A DNA stretch of 12,343 bases from an uncultured Acetobacteraceae bacterium (GTDB lineage Bacteria; Pseudomonadota; Alphaproteobacteria; Acetobacterales; Acetobacteraceae), in assembly GCA_937930165.1 (NCBI GenBank), contig CALGVL010000230.1, forward strand, positions 1 through 12,343. Direction: 5' to 3'. A model generated the notes under the pieces. That model was not told where the DNA came from, did no database searches, and was given only the letters and a program-made list of their open reading frames with translations. The translations under genes were made by a program, and so were the position numbers. This document shows positions 1 through 6,223 of the stretch, piece by piece (position 1 is the first letter of the stretch; each line of letters starts with the position of its first letter).

Positions 1-79
1 GCAACCGTCCCACTGCCGCCGAGGCAGCCTCAAGGCACCCTCATCAGCCAAAGCCGCAGGGTTTCTGGAGGTGTCCAAC

Positions 80-109
80 TTTAACGCGATTTTTCCGCTC
101 CGACTATCT
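80..109 (+). promoter_or_regulatory. Possible sigma70-type promoter for the 198-587 gene
   Basis: A TTTAAC hexamer (80-85) is followed 18 bases later by CTATCT (104-109), in the only AT-rich patch upstream of the small plus-strand gene at 198. The second box resembles the CTATAT-like -10 of alphaproteobacteria, while the -35 is poor. A start near 116 would give a leader of about 80 bases. This is visual matching only. The rest of 1-197 holds no gene I can support: all three plus frames close by about 170. Confidence 0.25.
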
Positions 110-183
110 TAGGCAAGGAGAAGCGCCGCCTTCCTCCGCCCCGCAACCGATCCCTCGCCCGCGAGTTTGACCGCCGACGCGAC

Positions 184-189
184 AGGAGG
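184..189 (+). promoter_or_regulatory. Strong Shine-Dalgarno that selects a TTG start
   Basis: A perfect AGGAGG lies eight bases before the TTG at 198. No ATG or GTG in this frame is as well placed, so this site is the main reason for calling the non-ATG start of the following gene. Confidence 0.6.
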
Positions 190-197
190 CGCCCGGT

Positions 198-587
198 TTG
201 GTCGAACGCTTCACCGTTTATCGCTACGAGGTGCGGCGGCCCCCGACGGATCAGGCTCCGTCGGACGACGCCCGGCCGGGCGCGGCTGGCGGTGCCCCCA
301 AAGTCGAGGCGCGTTGGACTTTCGTCCCGGTGCGGGCCGCCGGCTATGGCGGCGACGACCTGCCGGTGGGCGCCCAGCCTTCCGACCGGACGGACCCGGA
401 GGTCGGCTCGCCGGTCCGCTACGGGGAGATCGAGGCGCCGGAGGGCAGCCGCGTCGTCTCGCTCGACCCGCCAATCCTTGAGGTTCCCGGCCGCGGGCAG
501 GTCGCGCTGCTCGCGGTCATGGGCATCGGTGCGGGCGAGACGCAGGGCGGCCCGCCGGCCCAGGAGGTAAGCTTCCGGCGCGCCTGA
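198..587 (+). CDS. Small hypothetical protein (129 aa), TTG start
   Basis: I do not recognise this protein. It begins at a TTG codon eight bases after a perfect AGGAGG and has strong G/C preference at third codon positions, which supports real coding. The N-terminus (VERFTVYRYEVRRP) and the segment around residues 38-46 (VEARWTFVPV) look like beta strands. Residues 16-35 are a Pro/Ala/Gly/Asp-rich linker, and residues 78-110 look like further strands. There is no signal peptide, membrane segment or cysteine pair. A small soluble beta-rich protein is a fair guess, nothing more. It converges on the ankyrin gene about 60 bases downstream. The overlapping minus-strand frame across 81-725 is Arg-rich and looks like a shadow. 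Confidence 0.6.
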   Translation: MVERFTVYRYEVRRPPTDQAPSDDARPGAAGGAPKVEARWTFVPVRAAGYGGDDLPVGAQPSDRTDPEVGSPVRYGEIEAPEGSRVVSLDPPILEVPGRGQVALLAVMGIGAGETQGGPPAQEVSFRRA

Positions 588-648
588 GGGACCCGCGCCT
601 GCCACCCTGTTCGCCCGGCGGGCGCGGCCCGGCGGCGAGCGGGCTCCC

Positions 649-966
649 TCACCAGATCGTCTTCTCCTTGTCCACGACGGTATTGAGCCGCTCCGCCAGG
701 TGACAGTGCCCCGCCCCGCGGGCATAGGCCGCGGCGCTGCGTCCGGCGCAGTCCCGCCGCGCGGGATCGGCGCCGTGGTCGAGGAGCAGCTCGACGATGG
801 CGGAAGCGCCGGCCGCCGCGGCGGCCATCAGCGGAGTAACGCCGCACGGGGCGTCGCACGGGCCGTCCATGACCCGGTCGCCGGGATGGCGGAGCAGCAT
901 GCGGACCCGGTCCACTTCCCCCGCTAGCGCGGCCGCCAGCAATTGCTCCGAGAGCGAGGCCGTCAT
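649..966 (-). CDS. Short ankyrin-repeat protein (105 aa)
   Basis: The protein has one clear ankyrin repeat at residues 44-72: TPLMAAAAAG, then the helix AIVELLLDHGADP. Partial repeats flank it: LLAAALAGEVDRVRMLLRHPGD (residues 9-30, in two helices) and SAAAYARGAGHCHLAERL (77-94). Ankyrin domains bind other proteins and have no catalytic role. There is no signal peptide or membrane segment, so it is probably cytoplasmic. The ATG at 966 follows GGGAG at about nine bases and an AT-rich promoter. The gene is downstream of ridA on the same strand but has its own promoter candidate. Two repeats or so is small for the family, although such mini-ankyrin proteins are common in proteobacteria. The partner is unknown. 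Confidence 0.85.
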   Translation of the reverse strand: MTASLSEQLLAAALAGEVDRVRMLLRHPGDRVMDGPCDAPCGVTPLMAAAAAGASAIVELLLDHGADPARRDCAGRSAAAYARGAGHCHLAERLNTVVDKEKTIW

Positions 967-980
967 GGATGAATTCTCCC

Positions 981-1028
981 TTTAATATTCAATATTCAAT
1001 TATACGAAAAGCGGGGCGATGCAGATAA
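981..1028 (-). promoter_or_regulatory. Promoter of the ankyrin gene with perfect TATAAT and an AATATTC tandem
   Basis: Read on the minus strand, a perfect TATAAT (1004 to 999) has TTATCT (1028 to 1023) 18 bases upstream. Transcription would start near 992, giving a leader of about 26 bases before the ATG at 966. Between the -10 and the RBS lies a direct tandem of AATATTC (984-990 and 991-997 on the plus strand). The patch is strikingly AT-rich against its surroundings. The -10 is convincing and the -35 is weak. Confidence 0.5.
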
Positions 1029-1125
1029 TAAGAGAAGGTGCCACGGCGCGGTTCCTGGCCATGTGGCCGTGCCAGGGGGCAGGCGGCCGCGCCCGCTCGT
1101 CGCGCGCCGCCACCGGCCGTCGCCC
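1029..1125. other. Spacer between ridA and the ankyrin gene, with nested inverted repeats
   Basis: This spacer holds no gene. It contains inverted repeats CACGGC (1042-1047) / GCCGTG (1066-1071) and CCTGGC (1054-1059) / GCCAGG (1071-1076), which exclude each other when folded. It lies just downstream of the ridA stop on the minus strand and could end that transcript, but there is no T-run beside the stem. Confidence 0.25.
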
Positions 1126-1572
1126 TCAGCCGCCGTCCCTCCGCGGCACGTAGCCGATCGCCTCGACCTCCAGCGCGCAGTCCATCGGCGTGCGGCCGGC
1201 CTGCATGCGTGTGCGGGCAGGCAGCGCCTCCGCCGAGGAGAAATAGGTGCGGTAGATGCGGTCGAATTCCTCCTGCTGACGCTGGTCCTTCAGCCAGACG
1301 ATGACCTTGAGCAGGCAGTCCATGTTCGACCCAGCGGCCTCCACCAGCGCCTTCAGGTGGTCCATCACGATGCGGACCTGGCGCTCGAAGGGCAGGTCGG
1401 GAAAGGGCGGCGGAGGCTCGCCGCGGGCGCGGGCGGCGCGCAGCGCGGCGCAGTATTCCTCTTCGAAGGGCGGCAGGCCCGAGACGTAGATCATGTCGCC
1501 GTGGCGGATGCACAGATTGAACGGCCCGCCGGTCTCGGGCACGGCGGGCGTGCGGATTACCTGCTTCTCCAT
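1126..1572 (-). CDS. RidA/YjgF/YER057c/UK114-family protein
   Basis: RidA-type proteins are small trimeric enzymes that hydrolyse reactive enamine/imine intermediates, formed for example by PLP enzymes and flavin amino-acid oxidases. The 148-residue product has the family layout: GDMIYVSGLPP (residues 25-35), HLKALVEAAGSNMDCLLKV (72-90) and the C-terminal block PARTRM...LEVEAI. Arg120 (in PAR) and Glu135 (in LEVEAI) match the key Arg105 and Glu120 of enterobacterial RidA. Residues about 36-55 form an Ala/Arg/Pro-rich insertion of around 15 residues missing from canonical 128-residue RidA, so this is probably another Rid subgroup with its own substrate. The ATG at 1572 has GGGAGG about eight bases upstream. 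The gene is divergent from the cupin-otnK-otnC operon, so a role protecting that pathway is possible but unproven. Confidence 0.9.
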   Translation of the reverse strand: MEKQVIRTPAVPETGGPFNLCIRHGDMIYVSGLPPFEEEYCAALRAARARGEPPPPFPDLPFERQVRIVMDHLKALVEAAGSNMDCLLKVIVWLKDQRQQEEFDRIYRTYFSSAEALPARTRMQAGRTPMDCALEVEAIGYVPRRDGG

Positions 1573-1633
1573 GCTCGGGGCCTCCCTCTCCCCTTTCCTC
1601 GCGGCACGGCGGAGAGGATGCTACGGCCCCTGT

Positions 1634-1651
1634 GACGGCGCGTCAGCCGTC
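1634..1651. promoter_or_regulatory. Inverted repeat between ridA and the cupin gene
   Basis: A perfect GACGGC-N6-GCCGTC repeat sits in the 105-base divergent spacer, 11 bases before the cupin AGGAGG (1662-1667). Symmetry and position fit an operator or a leader hairpin of the plus-strand operon. Six-base GC-rich arms can arise by chance here, so the call is weak. Confidence 0.3.
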
Positions 1652-1677
1652 GCTTCGCCACAGGAGGGTCGTCGCCC

Positions 1678-2166
1678 ATGCCATCCCCCGCGCCGCACCG
1701 CCCTGTTGCCCTGCGCGCCGCCGAGGCGCCGCCGCGGGCCCGCGCCACCGGCTACCCGCCCGACCTCGCGCGCAAGGTGGAGGGGCGCGAGAAGCGTCCG
1801 CTCGGCGACCTGTTCGGCCTGAAGAATTTCGGCGTGAACCTGACCCGCCTCGCTCCCGGCGCGGCCTCCTCGCTGCGCCACGCGCATACGACCCAGGACG
1901 AGTTCGTCTATGTGCTGGAGGGCACGCCGACGCTCATCACCGATGCCGGCGAGACGCTGCTCGAGCCCGGCATGTGCGCCGGCTTCCCGGCCGGGACGGG
2001 CGACGCGCACACGCTGGTGAACCGCACCGCGCGGGACGTGGTCTATCTCGAGATCGGCGACCGCACCCCGGGCGACCGCGTGACCTATCCGGACGACGAC
2101 CTGCGCGCGGAGATGGGCGCGGACGGCAAGTGGCGCTACAGCCGCAAGGACGGAACGCCGATCTAG
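1678..2166 (+). CDS. Single-domain cupin protein
   Basis: This is a 162-residue cupin with both signature motifs. Motif 1 spans residues 61-82, with His68, His70 and Glu75. Motif 2 spans 98-115, with Pro104, Gly106, His111 and Asn115. The 3-His/1-Glu metal site is intact, so a metal-dependent enzyme is likely. Residues 1-50 form an N-terminal extension including GYPPDLARKVEGREKRPLGD, and the C-terminus is polar (DDDLRAEMGADGKWRYSRKDG). Overall it resembles uncharacterised cupins of the COG3837 kind. The ATG at 1678 follows AGGAGG at ten bases. The stop codon overlaps the RBS of the next gene, so it is co-transcribed with the acid-sugar kinase and aldolase. An isomerase or epimerase acting on the same sugar is my inference; the fold alone does not fix the reaction. 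Confidence 0.88.
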   Translation: MPSPAPHRPVALRAAEAPPRARATGYPPDLARKVEGREKRPLGDLFGLKNFGVNLTRLAPGAASSLRHAHTTQDEFVYVLEGTPTLITDAGETLLEPGMCAGFPAGTGDAHTLVNRTARDVVYLEIGDRTPGDRVTYPDDDLRAEMGADGKWRYSRKDGTPI

Positions 2167-2179
2167 GGAGAGACCGCCG

Positions 2180-3442
2180 ATGCCCCTGCTGCTCGGCTGC
2201 ATCGCCGACGACTTCACCGGGGCGACGGACCTCGCCAACACCCTCGTGCGCGGAGGAATGCGCGCGGTGCAGGTGATCGGCGTGCCGGAGAGCAGTGCTT
2301 CCCTGCCCGAGGCCGATGCGGTGATCGTCGCGCTGAAGTCGCGCACCGCGCCGGTGCGTCAGGCCGTCGCGGAGAGCCTCGCCGCCTGCGAGGCGCTGCT
2401 CGCGGCCGGCGCGCGGCAGATCTTTTTCAAGTACTGCTCGACCTTCGATTCGACCGACGAGGGCAATATCGGCCCGGTCGCCGATGCGCTGCTGCGGCGG
2501 CTCGGCGCGGGCTTCGCGCTGGCCTGCCCGGCCTTCCCGACCAACGGGCGGACAATCTACCAGGGGCACCTCTTCGTCGGCACCGCATTGCTGAACGAGA
2601 GCGGGATGGAGAACCACCCGCTGACGCCGATGCGCGACCCCAACCTGGTGCGCGTGCTCGGCCGGCAGACCGACGGCGCGGTGGGCCTGGTGCCCTTCGC
2701 GGTGGTCGAGCAGGGCGCCGCGGCGATCCGGCGCGAGATGACGCGGCTCAAGGAATCCGGCCGTCGCTACGCAATCGTGGACGCGCTGACGGATGCGCAC
2801 CTGCTCGCGATTGGCGAGGCGGCGGAGCACCATGCGCTGATCACCGGCGGCTCCGGCGTCGCCATGGGCCTGCCGGCGAATTTCCGCCGCGCCGGCCTGC
2901 TGCCGGAGCGCGGCGATTCCGCCGCCGCCTTGCCGCCCATGCGCGGCCATGCGGCGGTGCTGGCCGGCTCCTGCTCCCGCGCGACCCTCGGACAGATCGG
3001 CCTGGCACGGGACCACCTGCCGACCCTGGAACTGGATGCGCTGGCCACGCCTGATGTGGCGGCGCTGACGGCGCAGGCCCTGGACTGGGCGGAGGGCAAG
3101 CTGGGCGAAGCCCCGGTGGTGATCGCCGCCTCCGCCCCACCGGACAAGGTGGCGGCATTGCAGGCGCGGCTGGGGCGGGAGGCCGCCGGGGTGCTGGTGG
3201 AACAGGCGCTGGCCGCCATTGCCGAAGGGCTGGTCACACGCGGCGTGCGGCGCCTGGTGGTGGCAGGGGGCGAGACCTCCGGCGCCGTCGTCTCCCGCCT
3301 CGGCGTCACAAGCCTGCGCATCGGGCCGGAGATCGACCCCGGCGTGCCCTGGACCTATGCCGAACCGGCCGGCCTGCATCTGGCGCTGAAGTCCGGCAAT
3401 TTCGGCGCACGCGACTTTTTCCTGAAGGCATTCCAGGCATGA
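2180..3442 (+). CDS. otnK: Four-carbon acid sugar kinase, OtnK-like (DUF1537 family)
   Basis: The 420-residue product fits the DUF1537 kinase family, whose OtnK members phosphorylate 3-oxo-tetronate with ATP to give 3-oxo-tetronate 4-phosphate. The N-terminal substrate-binding domain shows CIADDFTGATDLAN (residues 7-20), KYCSTFDST (84-92) and ACPAFPTNGRTIYQGHLFV (115-133), all typical. The C-terminal nucleotide-binding domain shows GGSG (223-226), LAGSCSRAT (261-269), VAGGETSGAV (361-370) and KSGNFG (404-409). The length is normal. GGGAGAG at 2166-2172 precedes the ATG, 13 bases after the cupin stop. The last four bases (ATGA) overlap the next gene, the usual kinase-decarboxylase coupling. 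Exact substrate stereochemistry cannot be read from sequence; close relatives act on threonate- or erythronate-derived sugars, others on different acid sugars. Confidence 0.9.
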   Translation: MPLLLGCIADDFTGATDLANTLVRGGMRAVQVIGVPESSASLPEADAVIVALKSRTAPVRQAVAESLAACEALLAAGARQIFFKYCSTFDSTDEGNIGPVADALLRRLGAGFALACPAFPTNGRTIYQGHLFVGTALLNESGMENHPLTPMRDPNLVRVLGRQTDGAVGLVPFAVVEQGAAAIRREMTRLKESGRRYAIVDALTDAHLLAIGEAAEHHALITGGSGVAMGLPANFRRAGLLPERGDSAAALPPMRGHAAVLAGSCSRATLGQIGLARDHLPTLELDALATPDVAALTAQALDWAEGKLGEAPVVIAASAPPDKVAALQARLGREAAGVLVEQALAAIAEGLVTRGVRRLVVAGGETSGAVVSRLGVTSLRIGPEIDPGVPWTYAEPAGLHLALKSGNFGARDFFLKAFQA

Positions 3443-4074
3443 GCGAGGAAACACGGCTGCGCGAGGCGATCTGCGAGCATGGCCGCCTGCTCTTCGGCCG
3501 CGGCTTCTCCGTTGGCAGCGCCGGCAATATCAGCGTGCGGCTGCCGGATGGCTTCCTGATCACGCCGACCAATTCCTGCCTCGGCCGGCTGGACCCGGCG
3601 CGGATCAGCAAGCTCGATCCGGAGTACCGGCATGTCTCCGGCGACAAGCCTTCCAAGGAGGTGTTCATGCATCGCGCCTTCCTGGCCACACGGCCGGAGG
3701 CGCAGGCGGTGGTGCATCTGCATTCCACCCATGCCACCGCCATCGCCTGCCTCGCCTCGCCGGGGGAGACACGGCCCATCCCGCCGCTGACGCCCTATTT
3801 CGTCATGCGGATCGGCCCCTCCCTGCCCGTCATCCGCTACTTCCGCCCGGGCGATCCGGCGATGGAGCCGGCGATCGCCGAGGCCGCGAAGGAGGCACGG
3901 GCGGTGCTGCTGGCCAATCACGGCCCGGTGGTCAGCGGCAAGTCGCTGGACGACGCCGTCTATGCCGCGGAGGAGTTGGAGGAGGCCGCCAGACTCGCCC
4001 TCCTGCTGCGCGACCATGGCGCGCGGAGCCTGACCCCGGAGGAGATGAGCGACCTGCTCCGCAACTTCGGCTGA
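3439..4074 (+). CDS. otnC: Class II aldolase/adducin protein, OtnC-like 3-oxo-tetronate 4-phosphate decarboxylase
   Basis: This 211-residue class II aldolase-fold enzyme has a metal-binding site made of His93 and His95 (VVHLHSTHATA) and His161 (LANHGPVVSG). Glu74 (SKEVFMHRA) matches the catalytic acid, and GSAGNISVR (26-34) forms the phosphate/substrate loop. In characterised OtnK-OtnC pairs the enzyme decarboxylates 3-oxo-tetronate 4-phosphate to dihydroxyacetone phosphate and CO2. The ATG overlaps the kinase stop by four bases, which strongly supports a coupled pathway. The family also includes L-fuculose- and L-ribulose-phosphate enzymes, so the call rests mainly on the fused context with the kinase. 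It is cytoplasmic and of normal length. Confidence 0.87.
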   Translation: MSEETRLREAICEHGRLLFGRGFSVGSAGNISVRLPDGFLITPTNSCLGRLDPARISKLDPEYRHVSGDKPSKEVFMHRAFLATRPEAQAVVHLHSTHATAIACLASPGETRPIPPLTPYFVMRIGPSLPVIRYFRPGDPAMEPAIAEAAKEARAVLLANHGPVVSGKSLDDAVYAAEELEEAARLALLLRDHGARSLTPEEMSDLLRNFG

Positions 4075-4229
4075 GCATGGCCTTCAGGGCGCAGGCGGCA
4101 TGTTCACGGAACTCGGCCGAGCGGCTCCGCATGCCCAGCCCTGCTGTGCCACAGGCCACCTCCCGTTTCCCTGAGCGCAGCGCCATCCGCCCGAGCACGG
4201 CCTATCGCCTGGCAAGCGAAGGAGCATTC
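4075..4229. other. Spacer between the acid-sugar operon and the nitroreductase gene
   Basis: This is 155 bases without a supported gene. The nitroreductase frame is open back to an ATG at 4077, but the extra 51 residues are low-complexity and unlike the family, and the well-placed AAGGAG is at 4219-4224. No hairpin with a T-run is visible, so read-through from otnC is possible. Confidence 0.4.
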
Positions 4230-4835
4230 ATGGACCATCCCACCCCGCCGGACCGCGAGGCGGCGGCTGAGCATCCGATCGAGGCGCTGCTGCGCCGGCG
4301 CTGGAGCCCGCGCAGCTTCACCGACCGCCCGGTCTCCGCCGCGGCGCTGCGCAGCCTGCTGGAGGCCGCGCGCTGGGCGGCGAGCTGCAACAACGCCCAG
4401 CCTTGGCACTTCCTGATCGCGCGGAAGCAGGAGGAGGCGGCCGCCTTCGGCCGGCTGCTCGGCTGCCTCTCGCCCGGCAACCGTGCATGGGCGGGCAAGG
4501 CCGCCGTCCTGATGCTGGCCGTCGCGCGCACCACCTTCCCGGCGAACGGCAACCCGAACCGCCATGCATGGTACGATACCGGCGCGGCCTCGGCGATGAT
4601 GGCGGTGCAGGCCGTGGCGCTCGGGCTGCAGCTGCACCAGATGGCGGGCTTCGACGCGGCGAAGGCGCGGGAAGCCTTCGCCATCCCGGCGGAGTACGAG
4701 CCGGTTGCCGCCATCGCGCTCGGCCATCCCGGCCGGCCGGAGGCGTTGCCGGATGCGTTGCGGGCACGGGAGACGGCGCCGCGCCAGCGCCGCCCGATCA
4801 CCGACTTCGCCTTCTTCAGCAGCTGGGAAGGCTGA
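4230..4835 (+). CDS. Nitroreductase-family flavoprotein
   Basis: The 201-residue product has the FMN-dependent nitroreductase fold: RRRWSPRSF (residues 22-30) and RWAASCNNAQPWHFL (48-62) as FMN-binding segments. It continues with WYDTGAASAMMAVQAVALGLQLHQMAGF (114-141), the helix and loop near the dimer interface and isoalloxazine, and IALGHPG (162-168) near the C-terminus. Such proteins use NAD(P)H to reduce nitroaromatics, quinones, enones or specialised substrates, usually as dimers. I chose the ATG at 4230 because AAGGAG lies five bases before it and the family begins near there; the in-frame ATG at 4077 adds an unrelated 51-residue tail. The stop is one base from the next start, implying translational coupling with the NTF2-like gene. 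The substrate cannot be inferred. Confidence 0.88.
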   Translation: MDHPTPPDREAAAEHPIEALLRRRWSPRSFTDRPVSAAALRSLLEAARWAASCNNAQPWHFLIARKQEEAAAFGRLLGCLSPGNRAWAGKAAVLMLAVARTTFPANGNPNRHAWYDTGAASAMMAVQAVALGLQLHQMAGFDAAKAREAFAIPAEYEPVAAIALGHPGRPEALPDALRARETAPRQRRPITDFAFFSSWEG

Positions 4836-4836
4836 G

Positions 4837-5445
4837 ATGATGGAAGACGAGGTCCTCGACCGCCTGGCGATCCGTGCCCTGATCGAGAACTGGGCCGTCT
4901 GGCGCGATGCCGGCGACTGGGAGCGCTTCGCCACCTGCTGGCATGACGACGGCTACATGATGGCGACATGGTGCCAGGCGCCGGCAGCGGAATTCATCAA
5001 GGCAAGCCGGGAGGGATGGGCGAAGGGCGTCTCCATCCTGCACTTCCTCGGCGGGCACAGTGCCGACATCGCCGGCAACCGCGCGATCGCCCAGACCAAG
5101 ATGACCATCAGCCAACGCGCGAAGGTTCACGGCGTGCTGGTGGATGTCGTCTGCACCGGCCGCTTCTACGACTTCCTGGAGAAGCGGGACGGGCGCTGGG
5201 GCGTGGTGCTGCGCCAGCCGATCTACGAGAAGGACCGGATGGATCCGGTGGATCCTGCGGCACGGCTGGAACTCGACCCGGCGCTGCTGGCGCGCTTTCC
5301 GGAGGGATACCGGCACCTTGCCTATCTGCAGACCCAGATCGGCTATGCGGTGAAGACCGACATGCCGGGGCTGAAGGGACCGGAGGTGGAGGCGCTCTAC
5401 AGGCGCGGCGCGTGCTGGCTGACCGGCGGGCCGCATGGCGGGTAG
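4837..5445 (+). CDS. SnoaL/NTF2-like protein
   Basis: This 202-residue protein belongs to the cone-shaped alpha+beta SnoaL/NTF2-like superfamily. The opening helix LDRLAIRALIENWAVWRDAGDWERFATCWHDDGYM (residues 7-41) is diagnostic of SnoaL-like domains. Later strands include HFLGGHSADIAGNRAIAQTKMTISQR (69-94) and VDVVCTGRFYDFLEKRDGRWGVVLRQPIYEKDRM (102-135). Residues 140-202 form an extra C-terminal tail rich in Leu and aromatics. Members act as small-molecule cyclases, isomerases or dehydratases, or simply bind ligands. GGGAAGG (4825-4831) precedes the ATG at 4837; a second ATG follows at once at 4840. It starts one base after the nitroreductase stop, so the two products probably work on the same compound or pathway. 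Confidence 0.82.
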   Translation: MMEDEVLDRLAIRALIENWAVWRDAGDWERFATCWHDDGYMMATWCQAPAAEFIKASREGWAKGVSILHFLGGHSADIAGNRAIAQTKMTISQRAKVHGVLVDVVCTGRFYDFLEKRDGRWGVVLRQPIYEKDRMDPVDPAARLELDPALLARFPEGYRHLAYLQTQIGYAVKTDMPGLKGPEVEALYRRGACWLTGGPHGG

Positions 5446-5522
5446 CCTGCGATCGCCTCGGCTGGCATCAGCCAGGGCGTGAATCGCCGGCCCGATGGAA
5501 ACCTGGCCATCGGCTGAATGCG

Positions 5523-5554
5523 AAAAAGGCGCCGCCCCTTACGGGACGGCGCCT
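5523..5554 (-). terminator. Rho-independent terminator of the histone H1-like gene
   Basis: A 12-base stem (5527-5538 with 5543-5554, one mismatch) closes a TTAC loop. Read on the minus strand it is followed at once by TTTTT (plus-strand A-run 5523-5527). It lies 24 bases past the stop of the minus-strand gene. On the plus strand the stem is followed by CCCTCG, so it would work poorly as a terminator for the NTF2-like gene. Confidence 0.85.
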
Positions 5555-5578
5555 CCCTCGCCGGGATCCGTGGCGAGA

Positions 5579-6223
5579 TCAGGTGTTGGTGGACTCGCCC
5601 CCCTCGTTCTGCTCCGGAGCGGGAGCGGGAGCAGCAGCGGCAGCGGCAGCGCGCTTCGCGGCGCGGGTTGCGGCAGCCTTCTTCGCCGCCTCGGAACGGG
5701 AGGAGGTGGCAGCCTTGGCGGCGGCAGCGCGGCGCGGCGCGGCGGTCCGGCTCGTCGCCTTGCGGGCGGCGGGCTTGCGCGCCGCAGTCGTACGGCTGGA
5801 CGTGGTCTTGCGGGCGGCGGGCTTACGCGCCGTGGTCGTCCGCTTCGCCGTCGCCTTGCGGGCGGCAGGCTTGCGCGCCGCAGCCGTCCGGCTGGAGGCA
5901 GTCTTGCGGGCCGCCGGCTTGCGCGCCGCGCTGGTCCGGCTGGACGTGCTCTTGCGGGCCGTGGTGGTCCGCTTCGCCGCCGGCTTCCGGGCCGTGCTGG
6001 TCCGGCTGGAGGCGGTCTTGCGGGCCGCCGGCTTGCGCGCCGTGGTCGTCTTCTTCGCGGTGGTCCTCTTCGCCGCGGTCTTCTTCGCCGCCGGCTTGCG
6101 CGTCGTGCTGGTCTTGGCCGCTGCGCGGCCGCGGGCGGTGGTGGACTTCCGTGCGGTCCGGCGGCTGGTGGACATGGCCATCGCCTGGGCGCGGCCCGCC
6201 GGCGTCTCGGTCGTGTCGGTCAT
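5579..6223 (-). CDS. Histone H1-like / AlgP-like Lys-Arg-Ala-rich repeat protein
   Basis: The 214-residue protein is almost entirely Ala, Lys, Arg, Thr, Ser and Pro. After a short leader (MTDTTETPAGRAQAMAMSTS) it carries seven or so copies of an ARKPAA-[RK]-[KR] unit, mostly with a 16-residue period (starts near residues 62, 78, 100, 116, 132 and 148, plus a degenerate TRKPAAKK at 41). It ends with an Ala-rich stretch and an acidic tail (EQNEGGESTNT). This resembles the C-terminal domain of eukaryotic H1, bacterial Hc1/Hc2-like proteins and Pseudomonas AlgP. These proteins bind DNA nonspecifically and affect nucleoid structure or transcription. The ATG at 6223 follows GAGGAG at a normal distance and is preferred over upstream in-frame codons. 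A terminator follows. The plus-strand frames here (4968-6287 and others) are low-complexity shadows. Confidence 0.88.
   Translation of the reverse strand: MTDTTETPAGRAQAMAMSTSRRTARKSTTARGRAAAKTSTTRKPAAKKTAAKRTTAKKTTTARKPAARKTASSRTSTARKPAAKRTTTARKSTSSRTSAARKPAARKTASSRTAAARKPAARKATAKRTTTARKPAARKTTSSRTTAARKPAARKATSRTAAPRRAAAAKAATSSRSEAAKKAAATRAAKRAAAAAAAPAPAPEQNEGGESTNT
5738..6040 (-). repeat. Degenerate 48-bp coding repeats in the histone-like gene
   Basis: The DNA encoding residues 62-162 is built of related 48-bp units (16 codons), with two shortened 33-bp copies in the middle encoding ARKPAAKRTTT and ARKSTSSRTSA. Units differ by point changes and a few codons. Such arrays can change copy number by slippage or recombination in frame, so repeat number may vary between strains. 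Confidence 0.8.

Noticed and set aside
1..84. Possible end of a mobile element or of a preceding gene at the left edge
   Set aside because: The stretch GGAGGTGTCCAACTTTAA looked like it could be an element end, but no matching inverted repeat, target duplication or transposase sequence is visible, and the plus frame to 84 has no recognisable content.
588..648. Terminator between the two convergent genes
   Set aside because: There are short GC-rich inverted repeats, but no stem with a proper loop and no T-run on either strand.
1937..3454. 505-codon minus-strand frame opposite the acid-sugar kinase
   Set aside because: It is the complement of a well-conserved kinase gene and has a Gln/Arg/Ala/His-rich sequence without motifs.
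4077..4229. N-terminal extension of the nitroreductase, or remnant of another gene
   Set aside because: No RBS fits the ATG at 4077, the residues match no family feature, and a good AAGGAG supports the start at 4230. The reverse strand also shows nothing definite.
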